Below are positions 35,880 through 45,538 of a stretch of DNA of 64,000 bases, piece by piece; the first letter of the stretch is position 1, and each line of letters starts with the position of its first letter. The notes beneath the pieces are model-generated. The model was not told the origin of the DNA. It worked only from the letters and a program-made list of their open reading frames with translations, and searched no databases. Where the stretch lies: the NCBI RefSeq assembly GCF_000423585.1, contig NZ_AUIG01000002.1, positions 62,001 through 126,000 on the forward strand, read 5' to 3'. A program made the translations under genes and the position numbers. Source of the stretch: Salinimicrobium xinjiangense DSM 19287. Lineage in GTDB: Bacteria > Bacteroidota > Bacteroidia > Flavobacteriales > Flavobacteriaceae.

Positions 35880-38150
35880 GTGAGAACTGTCTTATTTTAT
35901 TTATTAATGCTATTCGGCTTTAATCTCATTGCCCAAACAGCGAGTTTGAAAGGCAAAATAACAGCCGGAGGTAAGGGAGTGCCAGGCGCAAGTATTTATT
36001 GTCAGGCTTATGGGATTGGAACCAGTACAGATGATAAAGGCAATTATATTCTGAACAAACTCCCTGCCGGCAAAATTGATCTTACCATTAGCGCTCTGGG
36101 ATATCAAACCATCACAAAGAAAATTGCTGTTTTTGCCGGTGAGAACAACAGTCTTAATCTCAAATTACAGGAGATTACGAATGAATTGGAGGAAGTCATA
36201 CTTGTAGATCATCACACCGGTATTACCCGCCAATCCCCGTATAATATTTCCAGTATCAGTTTAAAGGGCATAGAGAAGAAAGGAAGTCCTTTGGGTGTTA
36301 TGGGTACCCTTAAAGAAGTGCCCGGTGTATATGGGGCAGAGTTTGGCCATGGCATTGTCAAACCTTTTATAAGAGGACTGGGTTTTTCCCGCATTGTCAC
36401 TATTTATCAGGGTAACAAACTGGAAAACCACCAATGGGGTGCAGACCACGGCCTGGGGATCAATGATCTCGGAATAAAAAGGGCGTAGGTGATCAAAGGA
36501 CCCGCTTCAGTTTTATATGGATCGGGAGCTTTAGGAGGAGTACTGGTACTAAAGGACGATGACTATTATGTGGATTCAAATCACCTCACAGGAAAATTCG
36601 GATCAAGCTATAATCACGTCTCCCGTGGCATACGCACTTTTGCTTCCGCAGGAAAGCAGTTGGAAAATAAGCTATTCCTGGCTGCAGACGCCGCCTACGA
36701 AAATCACGCCGATTATGCCGACGGAAATGATCGTGTCATTGGGAATAGCCGGTTCAACACCTCAACCTTGCGCCTTCATACGGGCTTCACTAAAGAGAAC
36801 TTTCAGAACAAGCTCTCCTTTACCTTTAATACCCAAAACCTAGGAATAATAATCGACGAGGAAATGAAAGATGAACAAAGCCTTGCAACTAAGAGAAATG
36901 ACCGGGATATGCAGTTGCCATACCAGAAAGTTTCAGATTATCTCCTCTCCTATGACCAGAACAGCTTCCATGGAAAGACGGAAATCTTTCTGCATATTTC
37001 CCATCACCTAAATCTAAGAAAGGAAATAGAGGAGCAATACAGACAGACAGACCTTGGGTTAAATCAGAACCATACCTTTTACAATACAGGAATCCGAACC
37101 CACTTGGGTACGATAAAGCACAATTTAGGCCTTCAGGGAAGTTTTATAAAAAGCCGAAATATGGAAAATGCGCAGGAATTCCTGATTCCTGATGCTAAGG
37201 TTAACGAGCATGCATTATATTATCTGGCAAGCCTCAAAAAGGGGCCTCTGTTTTTTCAGGGGGCACTAAGGTATGATTACAGGAGAGTCACTGCCAATGC
37301 AGGTTCAAAGAACCTGCTTGATGCAAATTTCATTTTACCGGGCGATCCCGAAAACAGGAAGTTGTCGCGGGAATTCACCGGTTTTACCGGATCTCTTGGA
37401 GTGACCGGAAAAATAAACTCTGAGAGCACTCTAAAAGTGAATATTTCCACCGGGTTCCGGGCTCCTGATATTGCGGAGTTGTTTTCGAACGGCCCTCATC
37501 CCGGAACCAGCAGGTTTGAAATGGGAAATGATAATTTTGACCGGGAGCAAAGTTTACAGGCAGATATAAGCTATTCGTATAGAAAAGACCGCTTTACAGG
37601 GACGGCTTCTGCTTTTGCCAGCCGGCTTAGAAACTTCATATTCTTTGCTCCCACTGGTGAAAACAGACCAGAAGACAATCTTGAAATATGAAAATTTGAC
37701 CAGACCAATGCGGGATTTTATGGGGCGGAGTTTGAATTTAGTCATACCTGGTTTGAACCTAACCGGTTAGAAACAAAAATATCCGGAGCAGTAGTCAGAG
37801 GAATTGACCTGGAGACAGAGAATCCCCTGAACTTCATTCCACCAGACAATTATTCCGCAGAACTGGGTTATTATGCACTAAAAAATCGGAGTCTCTACCT
37901 ATATACAGGGACACGTGTGGTCGATTCACAGCAAAGAACCGGCGAAAATGAAGAGCCTACCCCGGGTTATATGCTCTTAAATGCCGGTCTTAGTAAAAAA
38001 ATTTATTTTACAGATCATACCTTGAGTGCAGGATTGAAAATACAAAACGTCCTTGACAGAACCTATGTAGATCATATGTCCATACTAAGACCTTTTGAAG
38101 TTGGTAGTCCGGGAAGAAATGTTAATATAAACCTGCAGTATGATTTTTAA
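35880..38150 (+). pseudogene. TonB-dependent receptor with two in-frame stops
   Basis: One continuous frame of 756 codons encodes a full receptor: signal peptide (GTG start), carboxypeptidase-regulatory-like domain (about 23-100), plug domain, and beta-barrel ending LQYDF. It is broken by TAG at 36486-36488, inside the plug motif where relatives read E-VIKGPASVLYGSGALGG, and by TGA at 37689-37691 between LEI and KFDQTNAG. No frameshift is seen and sequence stays receptor-like throughout, so decay is recent, or there is readthrough or sequencing error. It lies divergently from the DtxR/ZIP operon and probably imported a chelated metal. Confidence 0.85.
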
Positions 38151-38156
38151 GAGGAA

Positions 38157-38885
38157 TCAGATTCCTCTCTCCTTTTGTATTTGTTCGTAGGCTTCCTGAA
38201 CCCGGCGAAATTTTTCTTCGGCCCCTTTTCGGTAAGCTTCATCCATGTGGCCTAATTTATCGGGATGATATTTCTTGGCCATTTCGCGGTAGGCTTTTTT
38301 AACCTCAGCATCGGTTGCATTTTTGTCAATCTCCAGGATCTTATAGGAATTATCGGTTGTTTTAAAGAACATGGCATGAAGACTCTCGTAATCCTTCACA
38401 CCAATCCTTAGATGTCCTGCAATGGATCTTATCTTTCTCGCTTCAGCTTCACTTACACGTCCATCTGCATTTGCGATGCTAAACAGGAAGTGCACAATTT
38501 GAAGACGGGCAGCGTATTGGGTACGGGCTGCAAGGAATTGTGCGATCCTGGCTTCATCGAGTTCCCTGTCCTTAACTACCTCGTTAAATGTCCGAAAAAC
38601 AGCATTTGCGCGCTCCTTGCCGTAAGCCTGCACAAAATAATTGCGGACATAGTCCATTTCCTGCTGACTCACTTTACCATCAGCTTTAATAACTATAGCC
38701 GAAAGTGTTAACAGGTGAAGCTCAAAATCTCCGGGAGTGACCCGCTCTTCCTCAGAAAAGACCCGAAATCCGCCTCTGCGGGATGAGGTAAGAAAATCTA
38801 TAAGACTACCTATAATAAATCCGAGGATGGCTCCACGAATTCCATAAAACATAAAACCGACAAAAGCGGCAAACCATTTGATCAT
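38157..38885 (-). CDS. DnaJ/TerB-domain co-chaperone (DjlA-like)
   Basis: 242-residue protein with an N-terminal membrane hairpin ([22 protein letters not shown]), a TerB-like helical domain (about 55-160, [16 protein letters not shown] and [12 protein letters not shown]) and a C-terminal J domain with the HPD motif ([10 protein letters not shown]). This is the order of DjlA. It should stimulate the ATPase of DnaK at the membrane. The start at 38885 is chosen because a -7 promoter box lies at 38904-38911, downstream of the alternative ATG at 38945. Confidence 0.88.
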   Translation of the reverse strand: MIKWFAAFVGFMFYGIRGAILGFIIGSLIDFLTSSRRGGFRVFSEEERVTPGDFELHLLTLSAIVIKADGKVSQQEMDYVRNYFVQAYGKERANAVFRTFNEVVKDRELDEARIAQFLAARTQYAARLQIVHFLFSIANADGRVSEAEARKIRSIAGHLRIGVKDYESLHAMFFKTTDNSYKILEIDKNATDAEVKKAYREMAKKYHPDKLGHMDEAYRKGAEEKFRRVQEAYEQIQKERGI

Positions 38886-38903
38886 TCCGGTACTTTTGGG
38901 CTG

Positions 38904-38911
38904 CAAAGATA
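38904..38911 (-). promoter_or_regulatory. -7 box for DjlA-like gene
   Basis: Minus-strand TATCTTTG, 18 bases before the chosen ATG. Confidence 0.6.
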
Positions 38912-38991
38912 GTATTTTACAATGGCTTTTTTTGTAAGAGAGCAACGCGGGGGTTTAACTCTTCAGAATTTATCCTCTTACTTTTATTTGG

Positions 38992-38999
38992 TATCTTTG
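38992..38999 (+). promoter_or_regulatory. -7 box for bacilliredoxin gene
   Basis: TATCTTTG followed by C, 32 bases before the ATG; an excellent match to the Bacteroidota -7 box. Confidence 0.65.
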
Positions 39000-39031
39000 C
39001 GCTTTTAGTTCTAATAATAAAATTTATAAAT

Positions 39032-39442
39032 ATGTATCCACCGGAATTAGTAAAGCCAATGCGCGAAGATCTTACCAGTATTGGGTTTGAAGAATTACAT
39101 ACAGTAGAGCAGGTTGATGAGGCGATTGCCAGAAAAGGAACTACCCTGGTGGTGGTGAATTCGGTATGTGGTTGTGCCGCAGCGAATGCAAGACCGGCCG
39201 CAAGAATGAGTCTGCAAAACAGCAAACGTCCAGACCATCTGGTAACAGTTTTTGCAGGTGTTGATAAAGAAGCAACAGAGAAAGCCCGTGATTATATGGT
39301 TCCTTTCCCTCCTTCTTCTCCATCTATGGCATTGTTTAGAGATGGCGAACTTGTGCATATGCTGGAAAGACATCACATTGAAGGCCGTCCCGCAGAAATT
39401 ATAGCCGACAATCTTACAGAAGCTTATAACGAGTTCTGTTAA
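39032..39442 (+). CDS. BrxA/BrxB family bacilliredoxin
   Basis: 136-residue thioredoxin-fold protein of the YphP/YqiW family. The active site is C46-G-C48 in VVNSVCGCAAANARPA. In bacilli such proteins remove bacillithiol from S-thiolated proteins; bacillithiol-like thiols are known or suspected in several Bacteroidota. Monocistronic with its own promoter and terminator. Confidence 0.93.
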   Translation: MYPPELVKPMREDLTSIGFEELHTVEQVDEAIARKGTTLVVVNSVCGCAAANARPAARMSLQNSKRPDHLVTVFAGVDKEATEKARDYMVPFPPSSPSMALFRDGELVHMLERHHIEGRPAEIIADNLTEAYNEFC

Positions 39443-39464
39443 GAAAGCGAAGCCAGAAAAACCT

Positions 39465-39500
39465 AAGCTGTCAAAAATGTTATTTTTGACAGCTTTTTTA
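39465..39500 (+). terminator. Terminator of bacilliredoxin gene
   Basis: 14-base arms AAGCTGTCAAAAAT (39465-39478) and ATTTTTGACAGCTT (39482-39495), then TTTTT. The core AAAATGTTATTTT is a near match to the repeated palindrome. Confidence 0.92.
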
Positions 39501-39571
39501 TGAAGTAAAAATTTACGAGCTCTTCAAAAAAATCCGGCTTTTGATTATGTTTTGCACAGCAGGATTAAATT

Positions 39572-40348
39572 ATGGAAATTGCAGCCTTTTACAAGCAAGT
39601 AAAAATGAAGACCTTCAAAAAGATCCTTTCCTATCCGCTTTCGGTATTATTTTACATTTTCTTTTTTATAACCCTGCTTATCTTTCATCCAATTCAATGG
39701 ATATGCCTTAAACTGGGTGGCTATCAGGCCCATAAAAAAAGTGTTGACATATTTAATTTTTTTCTCTTACGCTGTCTAAACATTTTAGGTACCCGCTACT
39801 CTTTTGAAAATCCTCACAAGCTCCCGTTGGACAGACCATGTATTTTTGTAGCCAATCACCAGGGGATGTATGACATCCCGCCTATTATTTGGCATATGAG
39901 GAAGCACCATCCTAAATTTGTAAGTAAGAAGGAACTGGGAAAAGGTATTCCCAGTATATCATTTAATTTGAGACATGGTGGAAACTTGCTAATCGACCGT
40001 AAGAATGGCCGGGAAGCACTTGTTAAAATGAGCAAATTTTCAGAGTACCTTAATAAAAATAGTCGGTCGGCTGTTATTTTTCCAGAAGGCACCCGCAGCC
40101 GCACGGGAGCGCCTAAGAAATTTGCTGTCCAGGGTTTGCAGCTGCTTATTAAAAAAATGCCCGGTGCTGTGGTGGTTCCCATAAGCATCAACAACAGCTG
40201 GAAGCTTTTTCGCTACGGAAGTTTCCCCATGGGAATTGGAGTTCACCTCAGGTTTAAAGTTCATGAGCCTATCTCTGCAAATGCAGAAGATCCTGAAGCC
40301 ATGGTTGCAATGATAGAAAGAACCATAATTGCAGATATCTATAACTAA
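39572..40348 (+). CDS. plsC: 1-acylglycerol-3-phosphate acyltransferase
   Basis: Membrane-associated acyltransferase making phosphatidic acid. Catalytic NHQGMYD gives His96 and Asp101 (HX4D), and FPEGTRS is the acceptor motif. A strong N-terminal membrane segment (LSVLFYIFFFITLLIFHP) precedes it. The ATG at 39605 (MKTFKKIL) is an equally good start and would be 11 residues shorter. An HD phosphohydrolase gene follows after 12 bases. Confidence 0.9.
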   Translation: MEIAAFYKQVKMKTFKKILSYPLSVLFYIFFFITLLIFHPIQWICLKLGGYQAHKKSVDIFNFFLLRCLNILGTRYSFENPHKLPLDRPCIFVANHQGMYDIPPIIWHMRKHHPKFVSKKELGKGIPSISFNLRHGGNLLIDRKNGREALVKMSKFSEYLNKNSRSAVIFPEGTRSRTGAPKKFAVQGLQLLIKKMPGAVVVPISINNSWKLFRYGSFPMGIGVHLRFKVHEPISANAEDPEAMVAMIERTIIADIYN

Positions 40349-40360
40349 CGATCTTTTTGT

Positions 40361-41029
40361 ATGAACAAGAACCACGTCATAGAACAAACCATTTCATTTG
40401 TGCAAGGCCGCCTGAAAAATGCTGAAGGAGGCCATGACTGGTTCCATATTGAGCGGGTTCTTAAGAATGCTCGGGAGATTGCTGCCGGAGAGGATGTAGA
40501 TCTTCTCGTAGTAGAGCTGGGAGCCATGCTGCACGACATCGCAGACTACAAGTTTCATAATGGAGATGAGTCAATTGGCCCGCAACTGGCGAAGAATTTT
40601 CTGAAGGAGCAGGAAGTTCCCGATGATATTATTGACCACGTGGTGAATATCATTAACTGGATTTCCTTTAAAGGCGGAAACGAAACTCAGGAATTTAATT
40701 CTCCGGAACTGCAGGTTGTTCAGGATGCAGACAGACTTGACGCTCTGGGCGCGATTGGAATTGCCCGTACCTTCAACTACGGAGGCTTTAAAGGCAGACC
40801 GATATTTGACCCCGCTATTAAGCCAAACCTCAACATGAGCAAGGAAGAATATAAAAATTCTACAGCTCCAACTATTAATCACTTCTATGAGAAACTTTTC
40901 CTTCTGAAAGATCGTATGAATACAGAAACAGGAAAAAAACTGGCAGAAGAGCGGCATGTTTTTATGGAAGAATTCCTGAAGCAATTTTACCGAGAGTGGG
41001 GACTACCCTTTCAAAAATGGGATTTTTAG
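40361..41029 (+). CDS. HD-domain phosphohydrolase (YpgQ/YedJ-like)
   Basis: 222-residue HD protein: HDWFHIERVLKNA, LHDIADYKFH and DADRLDALGAIGIAR are the metal-binding set, and the C-terminal helices match the YpgQ/YedJ group of nucleotide or phosphate-ester pyrophosphohydrolases. Substrate unknown. It lies 12 bases after plsC, and its stop codon overlaps the stop of the convergent radical SAM gene (41026-41029). The last codons fall in an AAAATGGGATTTTT palindrome-like stretch. Confidence 0.88.
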   Translation: MNKNHVIEQTISFVQGRLKNAEGGHDWFHIERVLKNAREIAAGEDVDLLVVELGAMLHDIADYKFHNGDESIGPQLAKNFLKEQEVPDDIIDHVVNIINWISFKGGNETQEFNSPELQVVQDADRLDALGAIGIARTFNYGGFKGRPIFDPAIKPNLNMSKEEYKNSTAPTINHFYEKLFLLKDRMNTETGKKLAEERHVFMEEFLKQFYREWGLPFQKWDF

Positions 41030-42099
41030 AAGAGTTTCATTTGCCCGTCCTTATACTGCTCGTGAAGATCACAATTAAGCGAAGGCCTTTCTTTATCCTT
41101 AAGATATAGCTTTCGAGCGATGGCGAATTGTTGTGCTACCTGATCGGCAATATTTCCCTCTCCTTTCATTCTGGCACCAAAGCGGCTGTCATTCAGACTT
41201 CCGTTGTGGCATTCTGCAATCTGATTAAGGACTTTCTCAGCCTTTCCGGGCATTGCCTTTCTTATCCATTGTGAAAAAACTTCTCCAATAGCGCCATTCA
41301 GTCTTACTACAGTATAACCTACACCAATGGAACCTCTCTCAGAAATTTCTTTTACCAGGGGAAGGATCTCGTGGCTGTTGATAGAAGGAATAATGGGTGC
41401 CATCATTACACTTACCGGAATATTTTTAGAGGATAATAATTCCACTGTTTCAAGACGTTTTTTAATACTTGCAGTTCTTGGTTCCAGGAGCTGTCGCGTG
41501 CGTTCATCAAGTGAAGTAATGGAAAGATTTACCCTTACAAGATTGTCTTTAGCCAACTCCTGAAGAATATCAACATCCCGCTGTATAAGAGCATTTTTAG
41601 TGATGATGCCCACAGGATGTTTGTATTTAAGGAATACCTGCAGCAATTTCCTGGTGATCTCCAGCTTGCGCTCTACAGGCTGATAACAATCTGTGTTTCC
41701 CGAAAGAACTATGGGAACAGCTTTCCAGCTCTTACTCCGCAGCTTTTGCTCCAGCAATTCCACCGCATTACGTTTGACCAGTATCTTTTGCTCAAAATCC
41801 AAACCCGCGCCATATCCCCAATACTCATGCGAATTCCGGGCATAGCAGTAAACACATCCATGTTCACAACCCTGATAGGGGTTAAGAGAAAATTCCAGCC
41901 CCACGTCGGGGCTGGTTACATTATTCACAATGGTCTTTGGAAAAGTGTCAATAAAGGAAGTCTTTGAAGAGGTAGCTTCCTCTCCTTCTGCCGCACAATA
42001 GTTGAGAAAATCATCTCTTAATTCATAGCCCAGGGAATCAAACCTGTTCTTTACCTGATGCTGGGCTCCCCTTCCTCTGATGTAATCGCTCCTCTCCAT
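41026..42099 (-). CDS. Radical SAM protein (PA0069/SPL-like)
   Basis: 358-residue radical SAM protein with the cluster motif C78-EHG-C82-VY-C85. NPYQGCEHGCVYCYAR and the GRGA N-terminal block place it in the PA0069 family, distantly related to spore photoproduct lyase; the reaction is unknown, and an association with DNA repair or ribonucleotide chemistry is only inferred. The start at 42099 is chosen because the -7 box at 42106-42113 overlaps the alternative ATG at 42108; the transcript is then nearly leaderless. Confidence 0.9.
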   Translation of the reverse strand: MERSDYIRGRGAQHQVKNRFDSLGYELRDDFLNYCAAEGEEATSSKTSFIDTFPKTIVNNVTSPDVGLEFSLNPYQGCEHGCVYCYARNSHEYWGYGAGLDFEQKILVKRNAVELLEQKLRSKSWKAVPIVLSGNTDCYQPVERKLEITRKLLQVFLKYKHPVGIITKNALIQRDVDILQELAKDNLVRVNLSITSLDERTRQLLEPRTASIKKRLETVELLSSKNIPVSVMMAPIIPSINSHEILPLVKEISERGSIGVGYTVVRLNGAIGEVFSQWIRKAMPGKAEKVLNQIAECHNGSLNDSRFGARMKGEGNIADQVAQQFAIARKLYLKDKERPSLNCDLHEQYKDGQMKLF

Positions 42100-42105
42100 A
42101 AGGAA

Positions 42106-42151
42106 CAAAAATAGGAAAAAATCCTATATATTGGAAAATATCCTATTTATT
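42106..42151 (-). promoter_or_regulatory. Promoter and 19-base tandem repeat for radical SAM gene
   Basis: Minus-strand TATTTTTG at 42106-42113. Next to it are two tandem 19-base units, 42114-42132 and 42133-42151, that differ at three positions (GGAAAAAATCCTATATATT and GGAAAATATCCTATTTATT). They span the -33 region and look like a two-site operator. Confidence 0.5.
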
Positions 42152-42929
42152 CTCCAGGAAAGTCTGCTTTACGTTTATTCAAAAAGGCTGAAGTTCCTTC
42201 TTTAAAATCGGCGGTGCCAAATGATCTGCCGAATCCTTCAATCTCCACCTTATAACCATTAACTCCGTCTTCATAGTTAGCATTAACTGCTTTTATGGCT
42301 GCCGCAATCGCTACAGAGGAATTGTTCATGATCTTACCCGCAATCTTTTCGGCTAAAGGAATAAGTTCTTCGGTGGTGGTAACATGATTTACCAGATGAT
42401 ATTCCAGGGCTTGACGTGCATCTATCATCCCTGCAGTCATGATCATTTCCATAGCCCTGCCTTTCCCTACAAGCTGCGGCAATCTCTGCGTTCCCCCGTA
42501 GCCGGGAATAACGCCTAAAGAAACCTCAGGAAGACCCATTCTCGCATTATCACTTGCGATTCTAAAATGAGCAGCCATAGCCAGTTCGAGTCCCCCTCCA
42601 AGAGCGAAGCCATTAACTGCGGCAATAACCGGTTTTGACAAATTCGCCACGAGATCAAAAAGTTTCTCCTGACCTTCGGCTGCCAAACGCCTGCCTTCTT
42701 CGGCAGAAAAATCTGCGAATTCGCTGATATCAGCACCTGCCACAAAAGCCTTTTCCCCGCTTCCGGTGAGAATAATGACTTTTATATCCCTATCCTCTTC
42801 GGCAGAAGCGAAAGCTTCATGCAATTCCTGAATAGTTGCTCTGTTCAAGGCATTCAGTTTTGCTGGCCGGTTAATGGTGATATAAGCGATTTGGTCGTTC
42901 TCTTCAAATAAAATATTTTCGAAATTCAT
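42147..42929 (-). CDS. Enoyl-CoA hydratase/isomerase
   Basis: 260-residue crotonase-fold enzyme. The oxyanion-hole segments AFVAGADISEF and NGFALGGGLELAMA, and the catalytic Glu pair around LPEVSLGVIPGYGGTQRL, are those of short-chain enoyl-CoA hydratases. Likely hydrates enoyl-CoA in fatty acid or amino acid breakdown. It follows the histidine kinase by 6 bases, a pairing with no obvious functional reason. Confidence 0.93.
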   Translation of the reverse strand: MNFENILFEENDQIAYITINRPAKLNALNRATIQELHEAFASAEEDRDIKVIILTGSGEKAFVAGADISEFADFSAEEGRRLAAEGQEKLFDLVANLSKPVIAAVNGFALGGGLELAMAAHFRIASDNARMGLPEVSLGVIPGYGGTQRLPQLVGKGRAMEMIMTAGMIDARQALEYHLVNHVTTTEELIPLAEKIAGKIMNNSSVAIAAAIKAVNANYEDGVNGYKVEIEGFGRSFGTADFKEGTSAFLNKRKADFPGE

Positions 42930-42935
42930 ATAATG

Positions 42936-44381
42936 TTATTTTGGAAAATGTACCTTAAAGATAGTGCCTTTATTTAATTTGGAAGTAAAGGTGATGCTAC
43001 CACCACAACTCTCCACTAAATTTTTCACCATTGCAAGACCAAGACCCATACCACTTGATTTTGTAGTAAACTTGGGCTCAAAAATGAGAGGCTTGTTTTC
43101 TTCAGAAATTCCCACTCCGTTGTCGGAAACTGTTAGACAAGCCCGGCCTTGCTCTTCGGTCACAGTGACCAATACCGCCGGATTCTTCTCCAAAGCTACT
43201 GCCTGCACCGCATTTTTCACGAGATTGGTAACCACTCTAATTAACTGGGTACGATCAAATTTTGCAATTATCTCCTCTTTTTCAGAAGAAAACAGAATGT
43301 AATCTTCATTGAAAATATCGAGTGCCAGTTTTACTATTTTAGGTACATTAAGAGTTTCATTCTGTTGTGCGGGCATCTTTGCAAAGTTCGAAAAAGCCGA
43401 GGCAATAGAACTCATGGTATCGATCTGAGTAATTAAAGTATCACTAAATTCATCTACCTTTTGCTGCATTTGAGGATCGTTTGGATCAAATTTCCTCTGA
43501 AAGCTCTGAACACTTAACCTCATTGGAGTTAGAGGATTCTTGATCTCATGAGCCACCTGCTTTGCCATTTCACGCCAGGCCTGCTCCCGTTCACTGGTGG
43601 CAAGCTTTACAGCACTCTCTTCCAGATCATCGATCATGGAGTTGTAGGCATTTACCAGAGTAAAAATTTCTTCACTTACATTACCGATCTCTATCTTTTG
43701 ATTTTTCTTGTCTAAACGGGTTTGATGAATCTTTTCGGAAATAGTTTTAAGGCTTCGGGTGATATATTTAGATAAAAAGTAAGCCAGTAAAATTGCCAGT
43801 ACCAGCATGAACAGGTACACCTCGGTAAGGCGAACAAGAAAATTACGCAGGTCTCTTGTGATGAAAAAATCATCTTCCAGATAAGGAAGATTTAAAATTG
43901 CAAGGGGCCGGAATTTGTTATCGGTAATATAAGTATAGGATGACTGAAAACGTTTGTCATTTTTCACTGTTTGTCTCAAAACCCTTTTTTGAGAGGATGA
44001 GGCAAGTTGCTCCACTACACTTCGATCCAGCCGAAGATCTGTAGTATCAGGAAAGAAGGATTGATTCGATTTAAGCACCAGGTCTCCCTGCAGGCTGTAA
44101 ACGTTAATGGGCATATTATGCACCTGTGAGATCTCATGGATCTTGTCCCTTTCTTTAAGGATGAGGTAAACATTATCTTCGTTCACCTCGTATGTAGTGC
44201 TTTCCACCACAAATTTGATATGCTCCCTTATTGCTTCCTCCTTTCGCTCAAGCCGCTCCCGGTGATACTCCTGAGCCTCCCGCTTGTACTGTAGGACAGT
44301 TATACCCCCAATTAGGACGGAGGCTAACAACACCAGCAGGATCATTGACAGAAAAATTCGTGTTCTTAAGGAGAATTTCAA
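42936..44381 (-). CDS. Sensor histidine kinase (NtrY-like)
   Basis: 481-residue inner-membrane kinase: first helix about residues 9-29, extracytoplasmic sensor region to about 190, second helix (VYLFMLVLAILLAYFLS), HAMP, then HisKA with the phospho-acceptor His278 in AHEIKNPLTPMRLS and HATPase with DNGVGI and SSGMGLGLAMV. The PLTPMRLS form is common in NtrY-type kinases. No response regulator is adjacent, so it is an orphan. Co-transcribed with the hydratase and perhaps hemJ. Confidence 0.93.
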   Translation of the reverse strand: MKFSLRTRIFLSMILLVLLASVLIGGITVLQYKREAQEYHRERLERKEEAIREHIKFVVESTTYEVNEDNVYLILKERDKIHEISQVHNMPINVYSLQGDLVLKSNQSFFPDTTDLRLDRSVVEQLASSSQKRVLRQTVKNDKRFQSSYTYITDNKFRPLAILNLPYLEDDFFITRDLRNFLVRLTEVYLFMLVLAILLAYFLSKYITRSLKTISEKIHQTRLDKKNQKIEIGNVSEEIFTLVNAYNSMIDDLEESAVKLATSEREQAWREMAKQVAHEIKNPLTPMRLSVQSFQRKFDPNDPQMQQKVDEFSDTLITQIDTMSSIASAFSNFAKMPAQQNETLNVPKIVKLALDIFNEDYILFSSEKEEIIAKFDRTQLIRVVTNLVKNAVQAVALEKNPAVLVTVTEEQGRACLTVSDNGVGISEENKPLIFEPKFTTKSSGMGLGLAMVKNLVESCGGSITFTSKLNKGTIFKVHFPK

Positions 44382-44425
44382 AGCTTTAATTTAAGTGGCA
44401 AATTAGTTACAATTATTAAACCATT

Positions 44426-44974
44426 CTAAAGTTCGGGATTTTTAGATCTAAGCCTTTTATAAACCCTTATCCCGAGCATGAGCATTCCGGCAAGCAAAAA
44501 GATTCCCAGAACCCCATAGATCCAGTTTAAGGCGTCCCGCAGGATCACCAGAAATATAACAGCAAATAAAATAAGAGTTGAACCTTCATTCCACAACCTC
44601 ATTTGATTTGAGCTCCAGGTTATTTTGTCTCTTTGAAGCTGTCTAAAAATCTGGTGACTCTTGAAATGGTATGCAAAAAGCAGAACGACGAATGCAAGTT
44701 TTACGTGCATCCAAGGCATTTGCAGCCATACCGGCGCCAGTAATAATAACCATACCGCAAATAAGGTTGCCAGAATGGCCGAAGGCCACGTAATGATAAA
44801 CCACAACCTCCTGGTCATGATCTTTAATTGGTCGATTAAAATGCTTTTATCGGGCTCCGGTTTCTCGGCAGCTTCTATGTGGTAAATGAAAAGCCTCGGA
44901 ATGTAGAACAAACCGGCAAACCATGTGATTACAAAAATGAGGTGAAGGGCTTTTATGTAATTGTAGTATTCCAC
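44426..44974 (-). CDS. hemJ: HemJ-type protoporphyrinogen oxidase
   Basis: 182-residue membrane protein of the CopD/UPF0093 family with four helices. KALHLIFVITWFAGLFYIPR has the conserved His in the first helix, and MRLWNEGSTL matches the HemJ signature. It oxidises protoporphyrinogen IX, the step before ferrochelatase. The close location of hemH and the hemA-F cluster supports the assignment. The toxin gene of a TA pair ends 7 bases upstream. Confidence 0.88.
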   Translation of the reverse strand: MEYYNYIKALHLIFVITWFAGLFYIPRLFIYHIEAAEKPEPDKSILIDQLKIMTRRLWFIITWPSAILATLFAVWLLLLAPVWLQMPWMHVKLAFVVLLFAYHFKSHQIFRQLQRDKITWSSNQMRLWNEGSTLILFAVIFLVILRDALNWIYGVLGIFLLAGMLMLGIRVYKRLRSKNPEL

Positions 44975-44981
44975 TAAAGAT

Positions 44982-45278
44982 TTATGGTTTTTTATATGGA
45001 TTTAGGCTGGAATGGAAGACCGAATGAACTATAATATCATCTCCTGAAAGTGTAAACAGTATGATAAAAGGAAATTTACTGAGTACTGCTTTTCTGAATT
45101 TGGTATGAGTTCCGTCGGTTTCTTTAAAAATCAACGGGTTATTAACGATTCGGTTCAATTCATTTTCCAACTCAATTAAAAAATATTCACCTAATCCTTT
45201 TTCCCGCCTTTCGTACCAATCAATTGCATCAGAGATCTCATTCTGGGCGCGGGGAAGGAGAACAGGTTTAAAAGCCAT
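44982..45278 (-). CDS. RelE/ParE superfamily toxin
   Basis: 98-residue ParE-like protein: helical start (RAQNEISDAIDWYERREKGLG) and a beta-sheet core (FRKAVLSKFPFIILFTLSGDDIIVHSVFHSS). This fold covers mRNA-cleaving RelE and gyrase-blocking ParE; the absence of the basic/aromatic mRNA-cleavage set makes ParE-like action more likely (inference). The start overlaps the antitoxin gene by 11 bases, the usual TA arrangement. Confidence 0.85.
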   Translation of the reverse strand: MAFKPVLLPRAQNEISDAIDWYERREKGLGEYFLIELENELNRIVNNPLIFKETDGTHTKFRKAVLSKFPFIILFTLSGDDIIVHSVFHSSLNPYKKP

Positions 45279-45531
45279 GAGTATTCTTAATCTCTTGGCG
45301 AAATGTTTTCCACGAAATTCCTTCTATTTCTCCACTTTTATATTTCCTGAATTCCTCCTCTATTTTATGATAGTGACTGGCAGGAACATTTAACTCTTTA
45401 ATATAATTTTCACCTCTCTCCCTTACTTCAGAAAATTCAGCAAAAATCTCATCCAGCGCTTTAAGAACGGCGGCATCATCACAGTCTCTTATCTTCTGGA
45501 TAAGCTTCTTTTTTAGGCCTTCATTTTCCAT
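45268..45531 (-). CDS. Antitoxin of RelE/ParE pair
   Basis: 87-residue, highly charged, mostly helical protein with the C-terminal YKSGEIEGISWKTFRQEI block typical of addiction-module antitoxins paired with RelE/ParE. A TATTTTTG box at 45539 puts the transcript start almost at the ATG. The pair lies between hemH and hemJ on the same strand. Confidence 0.8.
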   Translation of the reverse strand: MENEGLKKKLIQKIRDCDDAAVLKALDEIFAEFSEVRERGENYIKELNVPASHYHKIEEEFRKYKSGEIEGISWKTFRQEIKNTHGF

Positions 45532-45538
45532 ATCCTAA

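Noticed and set aside
36486-37691. Selenocysteine or pyrrolysine decoding of the TGA and TAG in the TonB receptor
   Set aside because: The positions are not catalytic, no SECIS-like hairpin was seen after the TGA, and no Sel or Pyl genes are in the window; nonsense mutation or sequence error is simpler.
36489-37691. Separate gene starting with GTG after the first stop in the TonB receptor
   Set aside because: It would begin in the middle of the plug domain with no signal peptide; it is the continuation of the interrupted receptor.
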